Origin: Affinundibacterium baiyunense
GTDB lineage: Bacteria; Pseudomonadota; Gammaproteobacteria; Burkholderiales; Burkholderiaceae_D
Reading direction: 5' to 3'
Length of the DNA stretch: 64,000 bases
Assembly: GCF_018139645.1 (NCBI RefSeq)
Contig: NZ_JAGSPM010000005.1
Coordinates: forward strand, 111,984-175,983
Of the stretch, positions 1-8,541 are shown piece after piece (the first letter of the stretch is position 1; each line of letters begins with the position of its first letter). The notes below the pieces were generated by a model, which had not been told where the DNA came from, searched no databases, and was given only the letters and a program-made list of their open reading frames with translations. The position numbers and the translations under genes are program-made.

Positions 1-180
1 TAATTGTTGCCATAGCTTTGTGGCGCGCGTATCTTTTTGGTGATCCGCACCGCCGCGCCAAATTTGCCCACCCGAAGCATGATTGTCGTCAATGATGTCG
101 ATTTGCGCACCCGATGCGAGGGCAGCAGCAGCGGCAGCTAAGCCTGCGGGGCCTGCACCGATAATGATGATTTTACTCAT
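1..180 (-). CDS. FAD/NAD(P)-binding oxidoreductase subunit, N-terminus only (cut by left edge)
   Basis: The reverse strand from 180 down encodes the first 60 residues of a flavoprotein. It opens with a beta strand and the dinucleotide-binding motif GAGPAGLAAAAA (about residues 8-19), followed by an acidic second strand end (DIIDDN) and SGGQIWRGG, typical of the FAD-binding subunit of heteromeric D-hydroxyproline or opine-type dehydrogenases (HcnB/LhpB-like). Its ATG overlaps the TGA of the upstream [2Fe-2S] gene by 4 bp (177-180), so the two are translationally coupled. The context (Fe-S subunit, DAO-type subunit, hydroxyproline epimerase) makes a D-hydroxyproline dehydrogenase alpha subunit the best reading. 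The catalytic part lies outside the window. Confidence 0.8.
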   Translation of the reverse strand, partial: MSKIIIIGAGPAGLAAAAAALASGAQIDIIDDNHASGGQIWRGGADHQKDTRATKLWQQL

Positions 181-461
181 GCGCATTCTCCCGTCAAAAT
201 TTGCATTTGATCAGTGCACATCGTTTGGCAGGCGAGTTGATGTGATGCGCCATTAATCGTCACACGGCATTCTTGGCACACACCCATGCCGCAGAATGCA
301 GTGCGCGGCATTCCTGTTACAGATAATCTGGTTTGTGGCTTGCCGCACTTTGCCAGTGCGGCGGCAACGCTGATACCGCTTTCCACTTGATGCATCTGAC
401 CATTAATGCTGATGGAGATTGAACTAGATGATGCTGGTGCAGAATTCATATCACTGCTCAT
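177..461 (-). CDS. (2Fe-2S)-binding subunit of D-hydroxyproline dehydrogenase-type complex
   Basis: A 94-residue ferredoxin-like protein. It has the plant-type [2Fe-2S] cysteine pattern CGMGVCQEC (about residues 57-65) and a fourth cysteine in LACQTMC near residues 77-81. Small HcnA-like subunits of this size pass electrons between the FAD subunits of heteromeric D-hydroxyproline, opine or cyanide-forming glycine dehydrogenases. It lies 57 bp downstream of the DAO-type subunit and overlaps the next flavoprotein gene by 4 bp. Assignment to D-hydroxyproline rather than another amine comes from the epimerase at the head of the operon and is an inference. Confidence 0.82.
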   Translation of the reverse strand: MSSDMNSAPASSSSISISINGQMHQVESGISVAAALAKCGKPQTRLSVTGMPRTAFCGMGVCQECRVTINGASHQLACQTMCTDQMQILTGECA

Positions 462-518
462 TTCTATGCTGATTTTGTAAGATTCTTTTTTTAAATGTAC
501 TTAGCTTGTGCGCCGCAC

Positions 519-1664
519 TCAATGCGGGTTTAGATCGCGTGAGGGCCAATAAGCTTCGACTGCGATCTTACTCGGTTGACGACAAATCTGATCGCATAAA
601 ATTTGCGCAGTGGCGAGTGAGGTGGTGATACCCAAGCCTTCATGACCCGTTGCCATCCATACGTGTTGACGGCTTGGATGTGGCCCAATATAAGGCAAGC
701 CATCAGGTGTCGCAGCACGAAAACCAGTCCATGCGCGAATGCCTTTTAGCTGTGCGAGTGCTGGCACATAAGTACAAGCTTGCGCTAACATTTTTCCTAA
801 AATCGCATGATCGATTTCTTTATGCGTCACATCAAACTGGCGGGATGAACCGATAAAAACTTGTCCAGTTGGACGTGGTTGCAGATTGAACGCGACTGAA
901 TCACCATCTGATGCATGTGCGCTTTTGATATAGCCAAGTTCTACCAACTGATGGCGTATGAATTTGGGATAACGGTCGGTGATAAGTAGATGGCCTTTTT
1001 TATAGCGTAGCGGCAGGTCATCAATTAGTTTTGTTGATGCTAAACCGTTGGCGACAACAATATGATTTGCTTGGATTTCGTTACCATCTGCGAGTTTGAC
1101 TGCTTGGTTCATGATGTCGACGACACTTGCTTTAATCCGCTCTGCGCCGTGTTCAAGTGCGATATTCAGTAATAGCTGCGCGCTTTTGGGTGGATAAACA
1201 AGTGCATCTTGATGCACTAATAAACCACCAGCTAAACCTGCACGTAGCTGTGGTTCACGTTCGGCTAGTTGACTAGCGCTGAGTAATTCGCAGCGCACAT
1301 CATGTGCTTGTAAGACCTGTAATTTAGCGCGTGCTGCTTCAACTTCTTCTTCATCTGCTGCAACCCAAATCGTACCGCACTCGCTGTATTCATGTTTGGC
1401 AGCCTCGTTTGGATGACGATGTACCAATTGTCGCCACAATTCTAATGAATAACGGCTCAGCGCCAACTCAGCAGGGTTATCATCCATCACCACTAAATGC
1501 CCCATGCCAGCGGCAGTCGTACCTCCACCAATCGTACTTGGCTCGATAATGCCAACACGCAAACCAGCCTGCGCTAAGCTAGCGGCACTGGCGCAACCGA
1601 TAATGCCGCCACCGATAATGAGTGCATCGTAGTTTGTCTTTGTTGTACGCTGTAAATCAGTCAT
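519..1664 (-). CDS. FAD-dependent D-amino-acid dehydrogenase (D-hydroxyproline dehydrogenase subunit, DAO family)
   Basis: A 381-residue protein of the D-amino-acid/glycine oxidase fold. The N-terminal Rossmann motif GGGIIG is followed by GGGTTAAGMGHL, where FAD contacts are usually made, and the C-terminal part has TGFRAATPDGLPYIGP and TGHEGLGITTSLATAQ, the conserved closing FAD segment. It should oxidise cis-4-hydroxy-D-proline, the product of the adjacent epimerase, to the pyrroline carboxylate. A GAAGAG Shine-Dalgarno lies 8 nt before the ATG. It is 32 bp downstream of the epimerase gene. An HcnC-like role with another D-amino acid cannot be excluded from sequence alone. Confidence 0.82.
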   Translation of the reverse strand: MTDLQRTTKTNYDALIIGGGIIGCASAASLAQAGLRVGIIEPSTIGGGTTAAGMGHLVVMDDNPAELALSRYSLELWRQLVHRHPNEAAKHEYSECGTIWVAADEEEVEAARAKLQVLQAHDVRCELLSASQLAEREPQLRAGLAGGLLVHQDALVYPPKSAQLLLNIALEHGAERIKASVVDIMNQAVKLADGNEIQANHIVVANGLASTKLIDDLPLRYKKGHLLITDRYPKFIRHQLVELGYIKSAHASDGDSVAFNLQPRPTGQVFIGSSRQFDVTHKEIDHAILGKMLAQACTYVPALAQLKGIRAWTGFRAATPDGLPYIGPHPSRQHVWMATGHEGLGITTSLATAQILCDQICRQPSKIAVEAYWPSRDLNPH

Positions 1665-1696
1665 TGAGGTACTCTTCGTTTTTCGCAGTTTGGTTT

Positions 1697-2662
1697 CTAG
1701 CGGATGCCATACACAAATGGATCATTGTCTTGCAAGATCAAGCTTGATTCTGCATTGACAAATGCTGTCCCACGTATGGTTGGATGGATTTTTCCGCTTT
1801 CGCTGTGTGCTCGAAAGCTAGCTTCAAATACGCTACCAATGATACTTTCTTGACGCCAGATTTCACCTGCCTTGAGTTTGCCATCGGCAGCTAGGCATGC
1901 GAGTTTGGCGCTGGTTCCTGTGCCACAAGGAGAGCGGTCGTACGCCTTGCCTGGGCAGAGCACGAAATTTTGACTGTCGTTTTCGCTCGCTGATGGTGGA
2001 CCGAATAGTTCAATGTGATCGATCTCTCCACCGTTATCACCTCGAATCCCTGCCGCATTTAAGGCTTCTCTCACGCGCCATGCAAAGCTGGTTAAGGCTT
2101 CGATGTTCGCTAAACGCATATCTTGACCATGATCTGCAATCAAGAAGAACCAGTTGCCACCCCAAGCGATATCGCCTGTGACTGGTCCATGATCTTCCAC
2201 CTCGATCGTGACCGCATGTTGTGCCCGATACGCAGCGACGTTATGGACACTCACACTGTGATCTGGATGTAATTCAACTTCGACCGCACCTACAGGCGTA
2301 TCGATTTTGTGGCGACCGATTTGCAAAACACCCTGGTACGCTAAGGTGGCAACTAGTCCTATCGTGCCATGACCACACATGCCGAGGTAGCCGACATTAT
2401 TAAAAAAGATTACGCCAACTGAGCAGCTTGGATCGTGCGGCTTACACAGTAGCGCACCAACTAAAACATCAGAGCCACGAGGTTCACAAACAACCGCGCT
2501 GCGAATGTGATCAAATTTTTCTTTAAATACGTTGACACGTTCTGATAGCGGACCATCGCCTAGATCTGGACCTCCATCAACGATTAGGCGCGTTGGCTCG
2601 CCTCCGGTATGAGAATCAATAATTTGAATTTTTGTCACTTGCTGATTGGCTTGGCTTAGCAT
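1697..2662 (-). CDS. 4-hydroxyproline 2-epimerase (proline racemase family)
   Basis: A 321-residue member of the proline racemase family. Both catalytic cysteines are present: Cys96 in MCGHGTIG and Cys246 in [11 protein letters not shown]. These act as the acid/base pair that inverts C2 of trans-4-hydroxy-L-proline to cis-4-hydroxy-D-proline. The N-terminal [11 protein letters not shown] motif is also typical. Two catalytic cysteines separate it from the Thr-containing trans-3-hydroxyproline dehydratases of the same family. It is the first gene of the operon; a GGAG ribosome site lies 8 nt before the ATG. The linked dehydrogenase subunits support hydroxyproline rather than proline as substrate. 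Confidence 0.88.
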   Translation of the reverse strand: MLSQANQQVTKIQIIDSHTGGEPTRLIVDGGPDLGDGPLSERVNVFKEKFDHIRSAVVCEPRGSDVLVGALLCKPHDPSCSVGVIFFNNVGYLGMCGHGTIGLVATLAYQGVLQIGRHKIDTPVGAVEVELHPDHSVSVHNVAAYRAQHAVTIEVEDHGPVTGDIAWGGNWFFLIADHGQDMRLANIEALTSFAWRVREALNAAGIRGDNGGEIDHIELFGPPSASENDSQNFVLCPGKAYDRSPCGTGTSAKLACLAADGKLKAGEIWRQESIIGSVFEASFRAHSESGKIHPTIRGTAFVNAESSLILQDNDPFVYGIR

Positions 2663-3051
2663 GAATAAACTCCAGCTGAATATTGATTTAGATTTGATCT
2701 AGTGCGAAATTGAAAGTGTTATCGATAGCGAAATCGAGACCATATCGCAGTGTAGCGATCTTCTGCTCGACTTGTCTTGCTAATTTATGCTGGTTCAGAT
2801 GCCGATTTCGGCACAGTGAAATTGTTGTACTTGTATCTGTTGTCGTCATCGATTTAGTTTGGCGACGATGTCGCGGTATAGTCCATGCATACGCAAGTTA
2901 CTTCGCCTACGAGAGCGGGAACCTATTTGCTAATTTGCTTTCCAAATCGGCTCGTGAGTTCTAAAAATAAGCAGGAAAAGAAAATTGCTGCGCTTGATAT
3001 TTTCGCTGTCTTATTACCTACTATTTACTTTTACCAAAGAAAAGCATAGCC
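2663..3051. other. Divergent intergenic region between hydroxyproline operon and threonine aldolase
   Basis: 389 bp between divergent genes. An ORF of 84 codons on the plus strand (2710-2964) has no recognisable protein features and I treat it as chance. The stretch holds repeated TTGTAC/TTGTAT-like words around 2825-2840 but no clear operator or terminator. Promoters for both flanking genes should be here; I cannot define them with confidence. Confidence 0.5.
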
Positions 3052-4068
3052 ATGTCAAATTTGATTGATTTTAGAAGTGATACCGTAACGCGACCAACTG
3101 AAGCAATGCGTGCTGTGATGAGCCGTGCTGAGGTCGGTGATGACGTGTATGGCGACGATCCTAGTGTGAATGCCTTAGAGGCCAAGATGGCAGCGTTGAC
3201 AGGAATGGAATCCGCGATGCTAGTCGCAAGTGGTACACAAAGCAATTTAGTCGCCTTGTTGACGCATTGTGGGCGAGGTGATGAATATATTGTTGGCCAA
3301 AATTATCACACTTATTTGTATGAATCTGGCGGTGCTGCATCCTTAGGAAGTATTGTTCCGCAGCCAGTGCCTGTCGAGGCAGATGGCAGTTTAGATTTGC
3401 AAAAAGTTGCGGCGGTAATTAAACCGAATGACGTGCATTATGCAGTATCGAGTTTGCTCAGTTTAGAAAATACGCATTCTGGCAAAGTGATTTCAAATAA
3501 CTATTTGCAAGCCGCCATCGCGTTTGCTCATTCGCACGATATGGCCTGTCATTTGGATGGTGCGCGTGTATTTAATGCGGCGGTGGCACAGACTATTCCG
3601 GTGATCGATATCACGCAAGCTTTTGATACGGTGTCGGTTTGCTGCTCCAAAGGTTTAGGCGCACCGATAGGAAGTGTTTTGTGTGGTCCGCGCGATTTTA
3701 TTCATGAGGCGCGTCGTTGGCGCAAGATGGTGGGTGGTGGGATGCGACAAGCGGGAATTATCGCAGCCGCTATTGATTATGCGTTGGATCACCATGTTAA
3801 TCGTTTGGCAGATGACCATGCAAATGCACTGCAATTGCAGCATGCTTTGAGTCAAATCGCCGAACTCAGCGTGGAGGCTGCGCATACAAATATGTTGTAC
3901 ATCGAATTTGCCAGCAAAGAAATTGGCTTGTGTGCGGGTGATTATTTGCGCAGCAAAGGTATCATTATCTCTGCTGGGAAAAGAGTACGTTTGGTTACGC
4001 ATCTTGATATTAGTGCGGAAGATGTTGAACGCTTTGTGGCAGAACTTAAACAGTTCTTCCTACAATAA
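3052..4068 (+). CDS. ltaE: Low-specificity L-threonine aldolase
   Basis: A 338-residue PLP enzyme of fold type I that cleaves L-threonine and L-allo-threonine to glycine and acetaldehyde. It starts with IDFRSDTVTRPT, a hallmark of threonine aldolases. The cofactor lysine is Lys200 in SVCCSKGLGAPIGS, with HLDGAR (about 167-172) supplying the aspartate that contacts the pyridine nitrogen. Length matches the family. The gene stands alone, divergent from the hydroxyproline operon. Confidence 0.92.
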   Translation: MSNLIDFRSDTVTRPTEAMRAVMSRAEVGDDVYGDDPSVNALEAKMAALTGMESAMLVASGTQSNLVALLTHCGRGDEYIVGQNYHTYLYESGGAASLGSIVPQPVPVEADGSLDLQKVAAVIKPNDVHYAVSSLLSLENTHSGKVISNNYLQAAIAFAHSHDMACHLDGARVFNAAVAQTIPVIDITQAFDTVSVCCSKGLGAPIGSVLCGPRDFIHEARRWRKMVGGGMRQAGIIAAAIDYALDHHVNRLADDHANALQLQHALSQIAELSVEAAHTNMLYIEFASKEIGLCAGDYLRSKGIIISAGKRVRLVTHLDISAEDVERFVAELKQFFLQ

Positions 4069-4169
4069 AATTCAGTAATAGATTTTTGCAAGTAAGTAAT
4101 GCTCGGTGTTGATGCGGTGTCGATGATTAGGATGATTAAGCTAATCTGTGCATCAACACGAGGCGACGA

Positions 4170-5315
4170 TTAAACTGCCAGATCGACTTGCTGCAAGCTA
4201 CGTACTTGACCATCTTCTGTCAACCAAATACCCGACGAACGAATTTGTCCCTGAGTTTGATTATTTGCGTTGTTCAGCTCGAACGGGGTTGATGCATTTC
4301 CTAAAAATAGTGCACCAACATTGGCTTGTTTGAGCTTTTGTAATTGGTCTTTGCCTGCGCCATCTTTGGTCCAAACTTGAAGTTTGTCGAAGATCGTATC
4401 ATTTTCATCTATCCAATTATTTCCGTCGCTATCGTAAGCGGCGAGTTCTGCAAAGCCATTGCCGGTACCTGGGCCAAATAGTTCGCTACCGTCATTAATT
4501 TTGCCATCGCCATTTTTATCAAACGCTAAAAAGCCAGCTCCTTGGACAAATGAAATACTGTCTTTCTTGCCATCTGCATTCAGGTCAAATTCAAACTTTT
4601 GCGAGGTAAGTTGCGCGCTAGTACCAGAAAAATTTAAAGTTAAGGGGTCGATTTTTTTCGCATCACCTTGTCGAATTTGGGTACGGCTTTCTTCTTGATA
4701 ACTGCGGTTCAATTCAAAGCTAAGATTAAACTGAATTTGCTTGTTATCCGCAGTGGTAATTGTGCCGCTGGCTTGGAACTTGGTTTGTTCTGTCTCAGTG
4801 TAGCGATGCTGCACGTCGATCTCCACACCCCAGCCAGCATTTGGACGCGCGGGTGGTGTCTGCTGATTATTAGTCACAGCACCGTTGGATTGGCTGACTG
4901 CTTTTGCCACATCGCCATTCGATGGCGAATCTAGGTTTGCGGTTTTTAGGTGTTCGATTTTGCGTCCCGTCATTAGCTCGATTAAATACTTAATCACCAT
5001 CATGCGTGGATCGTTTTCTAACTCGTCTTCAATTTTATCGACGGCTTGACTTGCGTTGACTTCATTGGATTGTGCCTGCAATGCAGCGTCAGATAAACGT
5101 ACGGTATCGGCTTGTAATCGAGAGAAATTTTCTTGCAGGATATCGTTGCCTATGTTGGGCGCGTCAGTTTCGCTCAACTTTTGTAGCTTTGCTTCCATCG
5201 CTTCAAAATCGGGGCGCTTATTTCCTATCCAAGCCCGTGTGCGTTCTTGAGTTTCTGTCTTTTGCATAGATGCATAACTCGATTGCATCAGTATCTCGGA
5301 GCTAGCGATTTTCAT
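4170..5315 (-). CDS. EF-hand-like calcium-binding protein of unknown function
   Basis: I take the ATG at 5315 (381 residues, MKIASSEIL...) rather than the longer frame to 5393, because the extra 26 residues look random. There is no signal peptide or membrane segment. The N-terminal third is predicted helical and polar. Near residues 244-306 are three Asp/Asn-rich loops resembling EF-hands: DLNADGKKDS, FDKNGDGKINDG and YDSDGNNWIDEN. This loop arrangement followed by a short beta-rich tail (GIWLTEDGQV) recurs in uncharacterised proteobacterial proteins often labelled VCBS- or EF-hand-containing. Calcium binding is an inference from the loops; the cellular role is unknown. Confidence 0.7.
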   Translation of the reverse strand: MKIASSEILMQSSYASMQKTETQERTRAWIGNKRPDFEAMEAKLQKLSETDAPNIGNDILQENFSRLQADTVRLSDAALQAQSNEVNASQAVDKIEDELENDPRMMVIKYLIELMTGRKIEHLKTANLDSPSNGDVAKAVSQSNGAVTNNQQTPPARPNAGWGVEIDVQHRYTETEQTKFQASGTITTADNKQIQFNLSFELNRSYQEESRTQIRQGDAKKIDPLTLNFSGTSAQLTSQKFEFDLNADGKKDSISFVQGAGFLAFDKNGDGKINDGSELFGPGTGNGFAELAAYDSDGNNWIDENDTIFDKLQVWTKDGAGKDQLQKLKQANVGALFLGNASTPFELNNANNQTQGQIRSSGIWLTEDGQVRSLQQVDLAV

Positions 5316-5691
5316 TTTGAATCCCACAGAAAATTGAATGCGCGGTGCGGTGCTTTGTGCGTGATAGTTGCGTGCCAGATGTTCGAAGCGCACTGCAGTG
5401 GGTATCGGATGTTTTTTTCAAAGCTTGATTTCTTTGCTTATACAGAATCATCGTAAGACCTTGGACTAAACCGTGTTTTTTTATCTGATGACAGTGGCAG
5501 CAAGAAGCAAAAATCGTAGTTTGAAAAACGCAGGTACAGATTGGATTGTTGAAATGACAGGCATGTATAGTGATGCAAACACCAGCGCAAAATAAAAAAT
5601 GTACAGGGGGAGTTAAGTTGATCAAGCGAAGTAAGAGCTTGAGAGAAAGACATTTAAGGCGAAACTATTTAGAAGTTTCTGGTGAAATGAG
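5316..5691. other. Intergenic region upstream of the EF-hand-like gene and the TetR gene
   Basis: About 375 bp. Short overlapping reverse-strand ORFs (5302-5653) have cysteine-rich, low-complexity translations without family resemblance and are not believed. No hairpin with a T tract was found. It should contain the promoter of the minus-strand EF-hand-like gene; I could not pick one. Confidence 0.4.
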
Positions 5692-5720
5692 TTGACACTA
5701 GACGACTGGTCTAATATTAT
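5692..5720 (+). promoter_or_regulatory. TetR-gene promoter with NemR-type operator in the spacer
   Basis: TTGACA (5692-5697), 17 bp spacer, TATTAT (5715-5720). The operator TAGACGACTGGTCTA (5699-5713), an inverted repeat TAGAC-N5-GTCTA, fills the spacer, so a bound repressor would block RNA polymerase. The -10 ends 6 nt before the ATG of the regulator gene, so the transcript should begin at or next to the start codon. Confidence 0.8.
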
Positions 5721-5726
5721 TCACCC

Positions 5727-6344
5727 ATGCAAACATCTTCAATCCCATCATCTCATCAACAAAGCGCGCAGCAAGATACCCGTGAACGTATCTTGTCTAC
5801 TGGGCAAGCTTTGATTTTGGGTAAAGGCTTTTCTGCGTTGGGATTAAGTGAGATTTTGAGTGCTGCCGCAGTGCCAAAAGGCTCGTTCTATCATTACTTT
5901 CAGTCAAAAGAAGGTTTTGGGGTGGCGATGTTGGAGCGCTATTTTGCCGATTACCAAATTCGTACTAACCAGATTTTGTTGAATGAAGCGGTGCCAGCGC
6001 GTGAACGCTTGATCAATTACTTTGCGGTTTGGCAGCAGCAAGCTGAATCTTCGGCATGTCATAAGCTTTGTTTAGCGGTCAAACTCGCAGCGGAAGTCTC
6101 AGATTTATCCGAGGCGATGCGTCTTGCTTTAACAGCTGGCATGCAAGGGATTACGCAGAAAATTGCTGTGGTTTTGCAAGAAGTGCAGCGTGATGGGCAT
6201 GTATCTGCGGAAGTGAACACGGCTGAATTGGCAGAGTTTTTGTATGCGACTTGGGTCGGTGCTTCGCTACTAAGTAAGGTGCATTTGCAGATGCGACCTA
6301 TGGAAGTAGCGATGCAGCAGACTAAAAAGATTTTGGGTGTTTGA
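5727..6344 (+). CDS. TetR/AcrR family transcriptional regulator, NemR-like
   Basis: A 205-residue repressor. The N-terminal HTH (about residues 17-63) contains LSEILSAAAVPKGSFYHYFQSKEGF, the recognition region of TetR proteins. The C-terminal domain has CHKLCLAVKLAAEVSDLSEAMR, which resembles the NemR/TetR_C_16 group that senses electrophiles through cysteine chemistry. The gene carries the same operator upstream as the reductase 200 bp downstream, indicating autoregulation and control of that reductase. No Shine-Dalgarno is present before the ATG, consistent with a leaderless mRNA. The ligand (quinones, enals, bleach) is inferred from NemR. Confidence 0.87.
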   Translation: MQTSSIPSSHQQSAQQDTRERILSTGQALILGKGFSALGLSEILSAAAVPKGSFYHYFQSKEGFGVAMLERYFADYQIRTNQILLNEAVPARERLINYFAVWQQQAESSACHKLCLAVKLAAEVSDLSEAMRLALTAGMQGITQKIAVVLQEVQRDGHVSAEVNTAELAEFLYATWVGASLLSKVHLQMRPMEVAMQQTKKILGV

Positions 6345-6442
6345 AGAACCAATTGCAATTGGCATCAGTTTTGATAAATGGTTTAAGGCAGTTTGCGGTA
6401 ACGATGAAATAAAAGAATTGTTGTGGGCATTTGCCCATTTTT

Positions 6443-6472
6443 TTGAAATTGTTTATAGACGACCGGTCTAAT
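6443..6472 (+). promoter_or_regulatory. Promoter and NemR-type operator of the old-yellow-enzyme gene
   Basis: TTGAAA (6443-6448), 18 bp, TCTAAT (6467-6472), overlapped by TAGACGACCGGTCTA (6456-6470). The operator differs from the copy at 5699-5713 by one central base. The ATG of the controlled gene is at 6538, so this transcript has a normal leader with an AAGGAAAA ribosome site. Confidence 0.78.
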
Positions 6473-6537
6473 TTTTAAGCCTAGTTTTTGATTAAGACAA
6501 AGCTTTGGTACGCGATCGGTATTTTTAAGGAAAAAAG

Positions 6538-7641
6538 ATGTTAACGAAATTATTAAGCCCAGTAAAAGTTGGATCAATTGAACTTGCGAATCGTGTGATG
6601 ATGGCGCCATTAACGCGCTCTCGTGCCGGTCAGCCGGGTGATGTACCACGCGCTTTGAACGTCGAATATTATGCGCAACGTGCTAGTGCTGGTTTGATCG
6701 TGACAGAAGCGAGCCAAATTTCTCGTCAGGGCCAAGGTTATGCATGGACGCCAGGAATTTACACTGACGCGCAAGAAGCTGGCTGGAAGCAAGTTGTCGA
6801 TGCGGTGCATGCAAAAAATGGACGAATTTCTTTGCAGTTGTGGCATGTGGGTCGTATTTCTCATAATTTATTGCAAGAGAACGACGCAGCGCCAGTTTCT
6901 GCATCGGCGATCACCGCCGAAAATTCTCAGTGTTTTGTGATCCAAAAAGATGGCACGCCTGCGAATGTCCAAACTGCACAACCGCGCGCATTGGAATGGG
7001 CAGAAATGCCATCCATCATTGCGCAATATCGACAAGCTGCGCAGAGAGCAAAGCGAGCAGGTTTCGACTTTGTTGAGGTACATGCAGCCAACGGTTATTT
7101 GCTACAACAATTTTTAGCAACGAATAGTAATCAACGTACCGATGCTTACGGTGGCAGTATCGAGAATCGCGCCCGCTTAACTTTAGAAGCGGTTGATGCA
7201 GCGATTGCCGAGATGGGACCGGATCGGGTTGGTGTGCGTTTATCGCCAAACTTCATCGCACATGGCATCGCTGATACCGAAGCAGAAGCAAGTGCTTTGT
7301 ACCTGGCGGCTGAATTTACCAAACGTGGTATTGCCTATTTGCATATCGCTGAACCTGATTGGGCTGGCGGTGCTGAATTGTCACAAGAATTCCGTCAACA
7401 ATTACGTGCTGCGTTTCCTGCAACTTTGATTTGCTGCGGTGGTTATACTGATCAAGAAGCGGATGCTTTGATTCAAAGTGGTTTGGCGGATGCAGTCGCG
7501 TTTGGTCGTCCTTATATCGCCAATCCAGATTTGGTTGAGCGCTTTGCTGCTGGTGCCGCTTTGAACGAAGCTGATCGCAGCACATTCTATGGCGGTGAAG
7601 AAAAAGGATATACCGATTATCCACGTATGTCCGCAGCCTAA
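6538..7641 (+). CDS. nemA: Alkene reductase / N-ethylmaleimide reductase (old yellow enzyme family)
   Basis: A 367-residue FMN-dependent TIM-barrel reductase that uses NAD(P)H to reduce activated alkenes such as enals, maleimides and nitro compounds. Motifs: LLSPVKVGSIELANRVMMAPLTR at the start, LQLWHVGR (FMN-contacting strand), HAANGYLLQQFLATNSNQRTDAYGG with the conserved substrate-binding region, and GGYT near the C-terminus for phosphate binding. A NemR-type operator lies upstream and the regulator is the preceding gene, matching the classical nemRA arrangement. Confidence 0.92.
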   Translation: MLTKLLSPVKVGSIELANRVMMAPLTRSRAGQPGDVPRALNVEYYAQRASAGLIVTEASQISRQGQGYAWTPGIYTDAQEAGWKQVVDAVHAKNGRISLQLWHVGRISHNLLQENDAAPVSASAITAENSQCFVIQKDGTPANVQTAQPRALEWAEMPSIIAQYRQAAQRAKRAGFDFVEVHAANGYLLQQFLATNSNQRTDAYGGSIENRARLTLEAVDAAIAEMGPDRVGVRLSPNFIAHGIADTEAEASALYLAAEFTKRGIAYLHIAEPDWAGGAELSQEFRQQLRAAFPATLICCGGYTDQEADALIQSGLADAVAFGRPYIANPDLVERFAAGAALNEADRSTFYGGEEKGYTDYPRMSAA

Positions 7642-7695
7642 AATAGAAGTTCCGTCTAATGTTCTTCTAGTTCTTGTCGCGTGATTTGTGCCATG

Positions 7696-7717
7696 ATCAT
7701 GCTTGATCAAGCATGAT
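7696..7717. repeat. 22-bp perfect palindrome between nemA and GST genes
   Basis: The sequence centred on TTGATCAA reads identically on both strands over 22 bp (arms ATCATGCTTGA). There is no T tract after it, so it is not a normal terminator. It sits 64 bp before the GST start codon and could be an operator or an mRNA hairpin. Confidence 0.6.
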
Positions 7718-7780
7718 TTGATCATCTGAGTCCAAACTAATTTTGTTTGAAATTGCGCAAACTCTCTCGACAAGAACATC

Positions 7781-8413
7781 ATGGCTGTATTACAAATTTT
7801 AGGTAAAGCAAGCTCAATCAATGTACGCAAAGTCTTATGGACTTGTGCAGAAATTGGGCTTGAATTTGAGCTAACTGAATATGGGAGTGGCACAACAAAT
7901 TCTGTGACGACACCAGAATTTCTTGCTTTAAATCCGAACGCGATGGTGCCGGTGATTCAAGATGCGGGACAAGTGTTGTGGGAATCGAATACGATTTGTC
8001 GCTACTTAGCTGCGCGTCACGGCCGTACCGATTTGCTGCCACAAGATCCTTTGGGCAGAGCGCAGGTTGAAAAGTGGATGGATTGGCAGGCAACGGAATT
8101 AAACAATGCTTGGCGCTATGCTTTTATGGCTTCGGTTCGGCATAGTCCTGCACATAAAGATATCGCTGCGATTGAAAACAGTGTGCGCGAATGGAATCGT
8201 CACATGGAGATTGCTGATCGACAGCTACAAACAACCGGTGCATATTTATGTGGCGAACAATTTAGCTTGGCAGATATTGTGTTCGGCTTGTCGTTAAATC
8301 GCTGGCGGGCAACGCCGATTGCGCATGCAAATCTGCCTGCACTACAAACCTATTTTGATCGATTGTGCATACGTCCAGCTTTCTTAAGCTACGGCGCGAA
8401 TGGTATCGCTTAA
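7781..8413 (+). CDS. Glutathione S-transferase family protein
   Basis: A 210-residue protein with a thioredoxin-like N-terminal domain and an all-helical C-terminal domain. It contains the cis-proline segment AMVPVIQDAGQVLWESNTICRYLA (about 47-72), where the VP and the ES pair bind glutathione. C-terminal FSLADIVFGLSLNRW has the N-capping/hydrophobic staple of GSTs. The likely active-site Ser is in the KASSINVRK segment near residue 12. The gene follows the electrophile-responsive nemRA pair and may share a detoxification role, but has its own intergenic region. Substrate unknown. Confidence 0.88.
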   Translation: MAVLQILGKASSINVRKVLWTCAEIGLEFELTEYGSGTTNSVTTPEFLALNPNAMVPVIQDAGQVLWESNTICRYLAARHGRTDLLPQDPLGRAQVEKWMDWQATELNNAWRYAFMASVRHSPAHKDIAAIENSVREWNRHMEIADRQLQTTGAYLCGEQFSLADIVFGLSLNRWRATPIAHANLPALQTYFDRLCIRPAFLSYGANGIA

Positions 8414-8541
8414 AAATTACATGTAGGTTGCATAAACATTACTTTAACTTCTGTTAGCCATACCACTGACAAGTGCTGCGGTATTGACGATTATGCGGGA
8501 TAATCACGGCTCTTTTTTGTTTTTATAAAGCGCTTACGATT

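Noticed and set aside
2710-2964. 84-codon ORF in the intergenic region upstream of ltaE
   Set aside because: No domain, no ribosome site, composition unlike neighbouring genes.
5302-5653. Overlapping reverse ORFs upstream of the EF-hand-like gene
   Set aside because: Cys/His-rich random-looking translations, overlapping each other in different frames.
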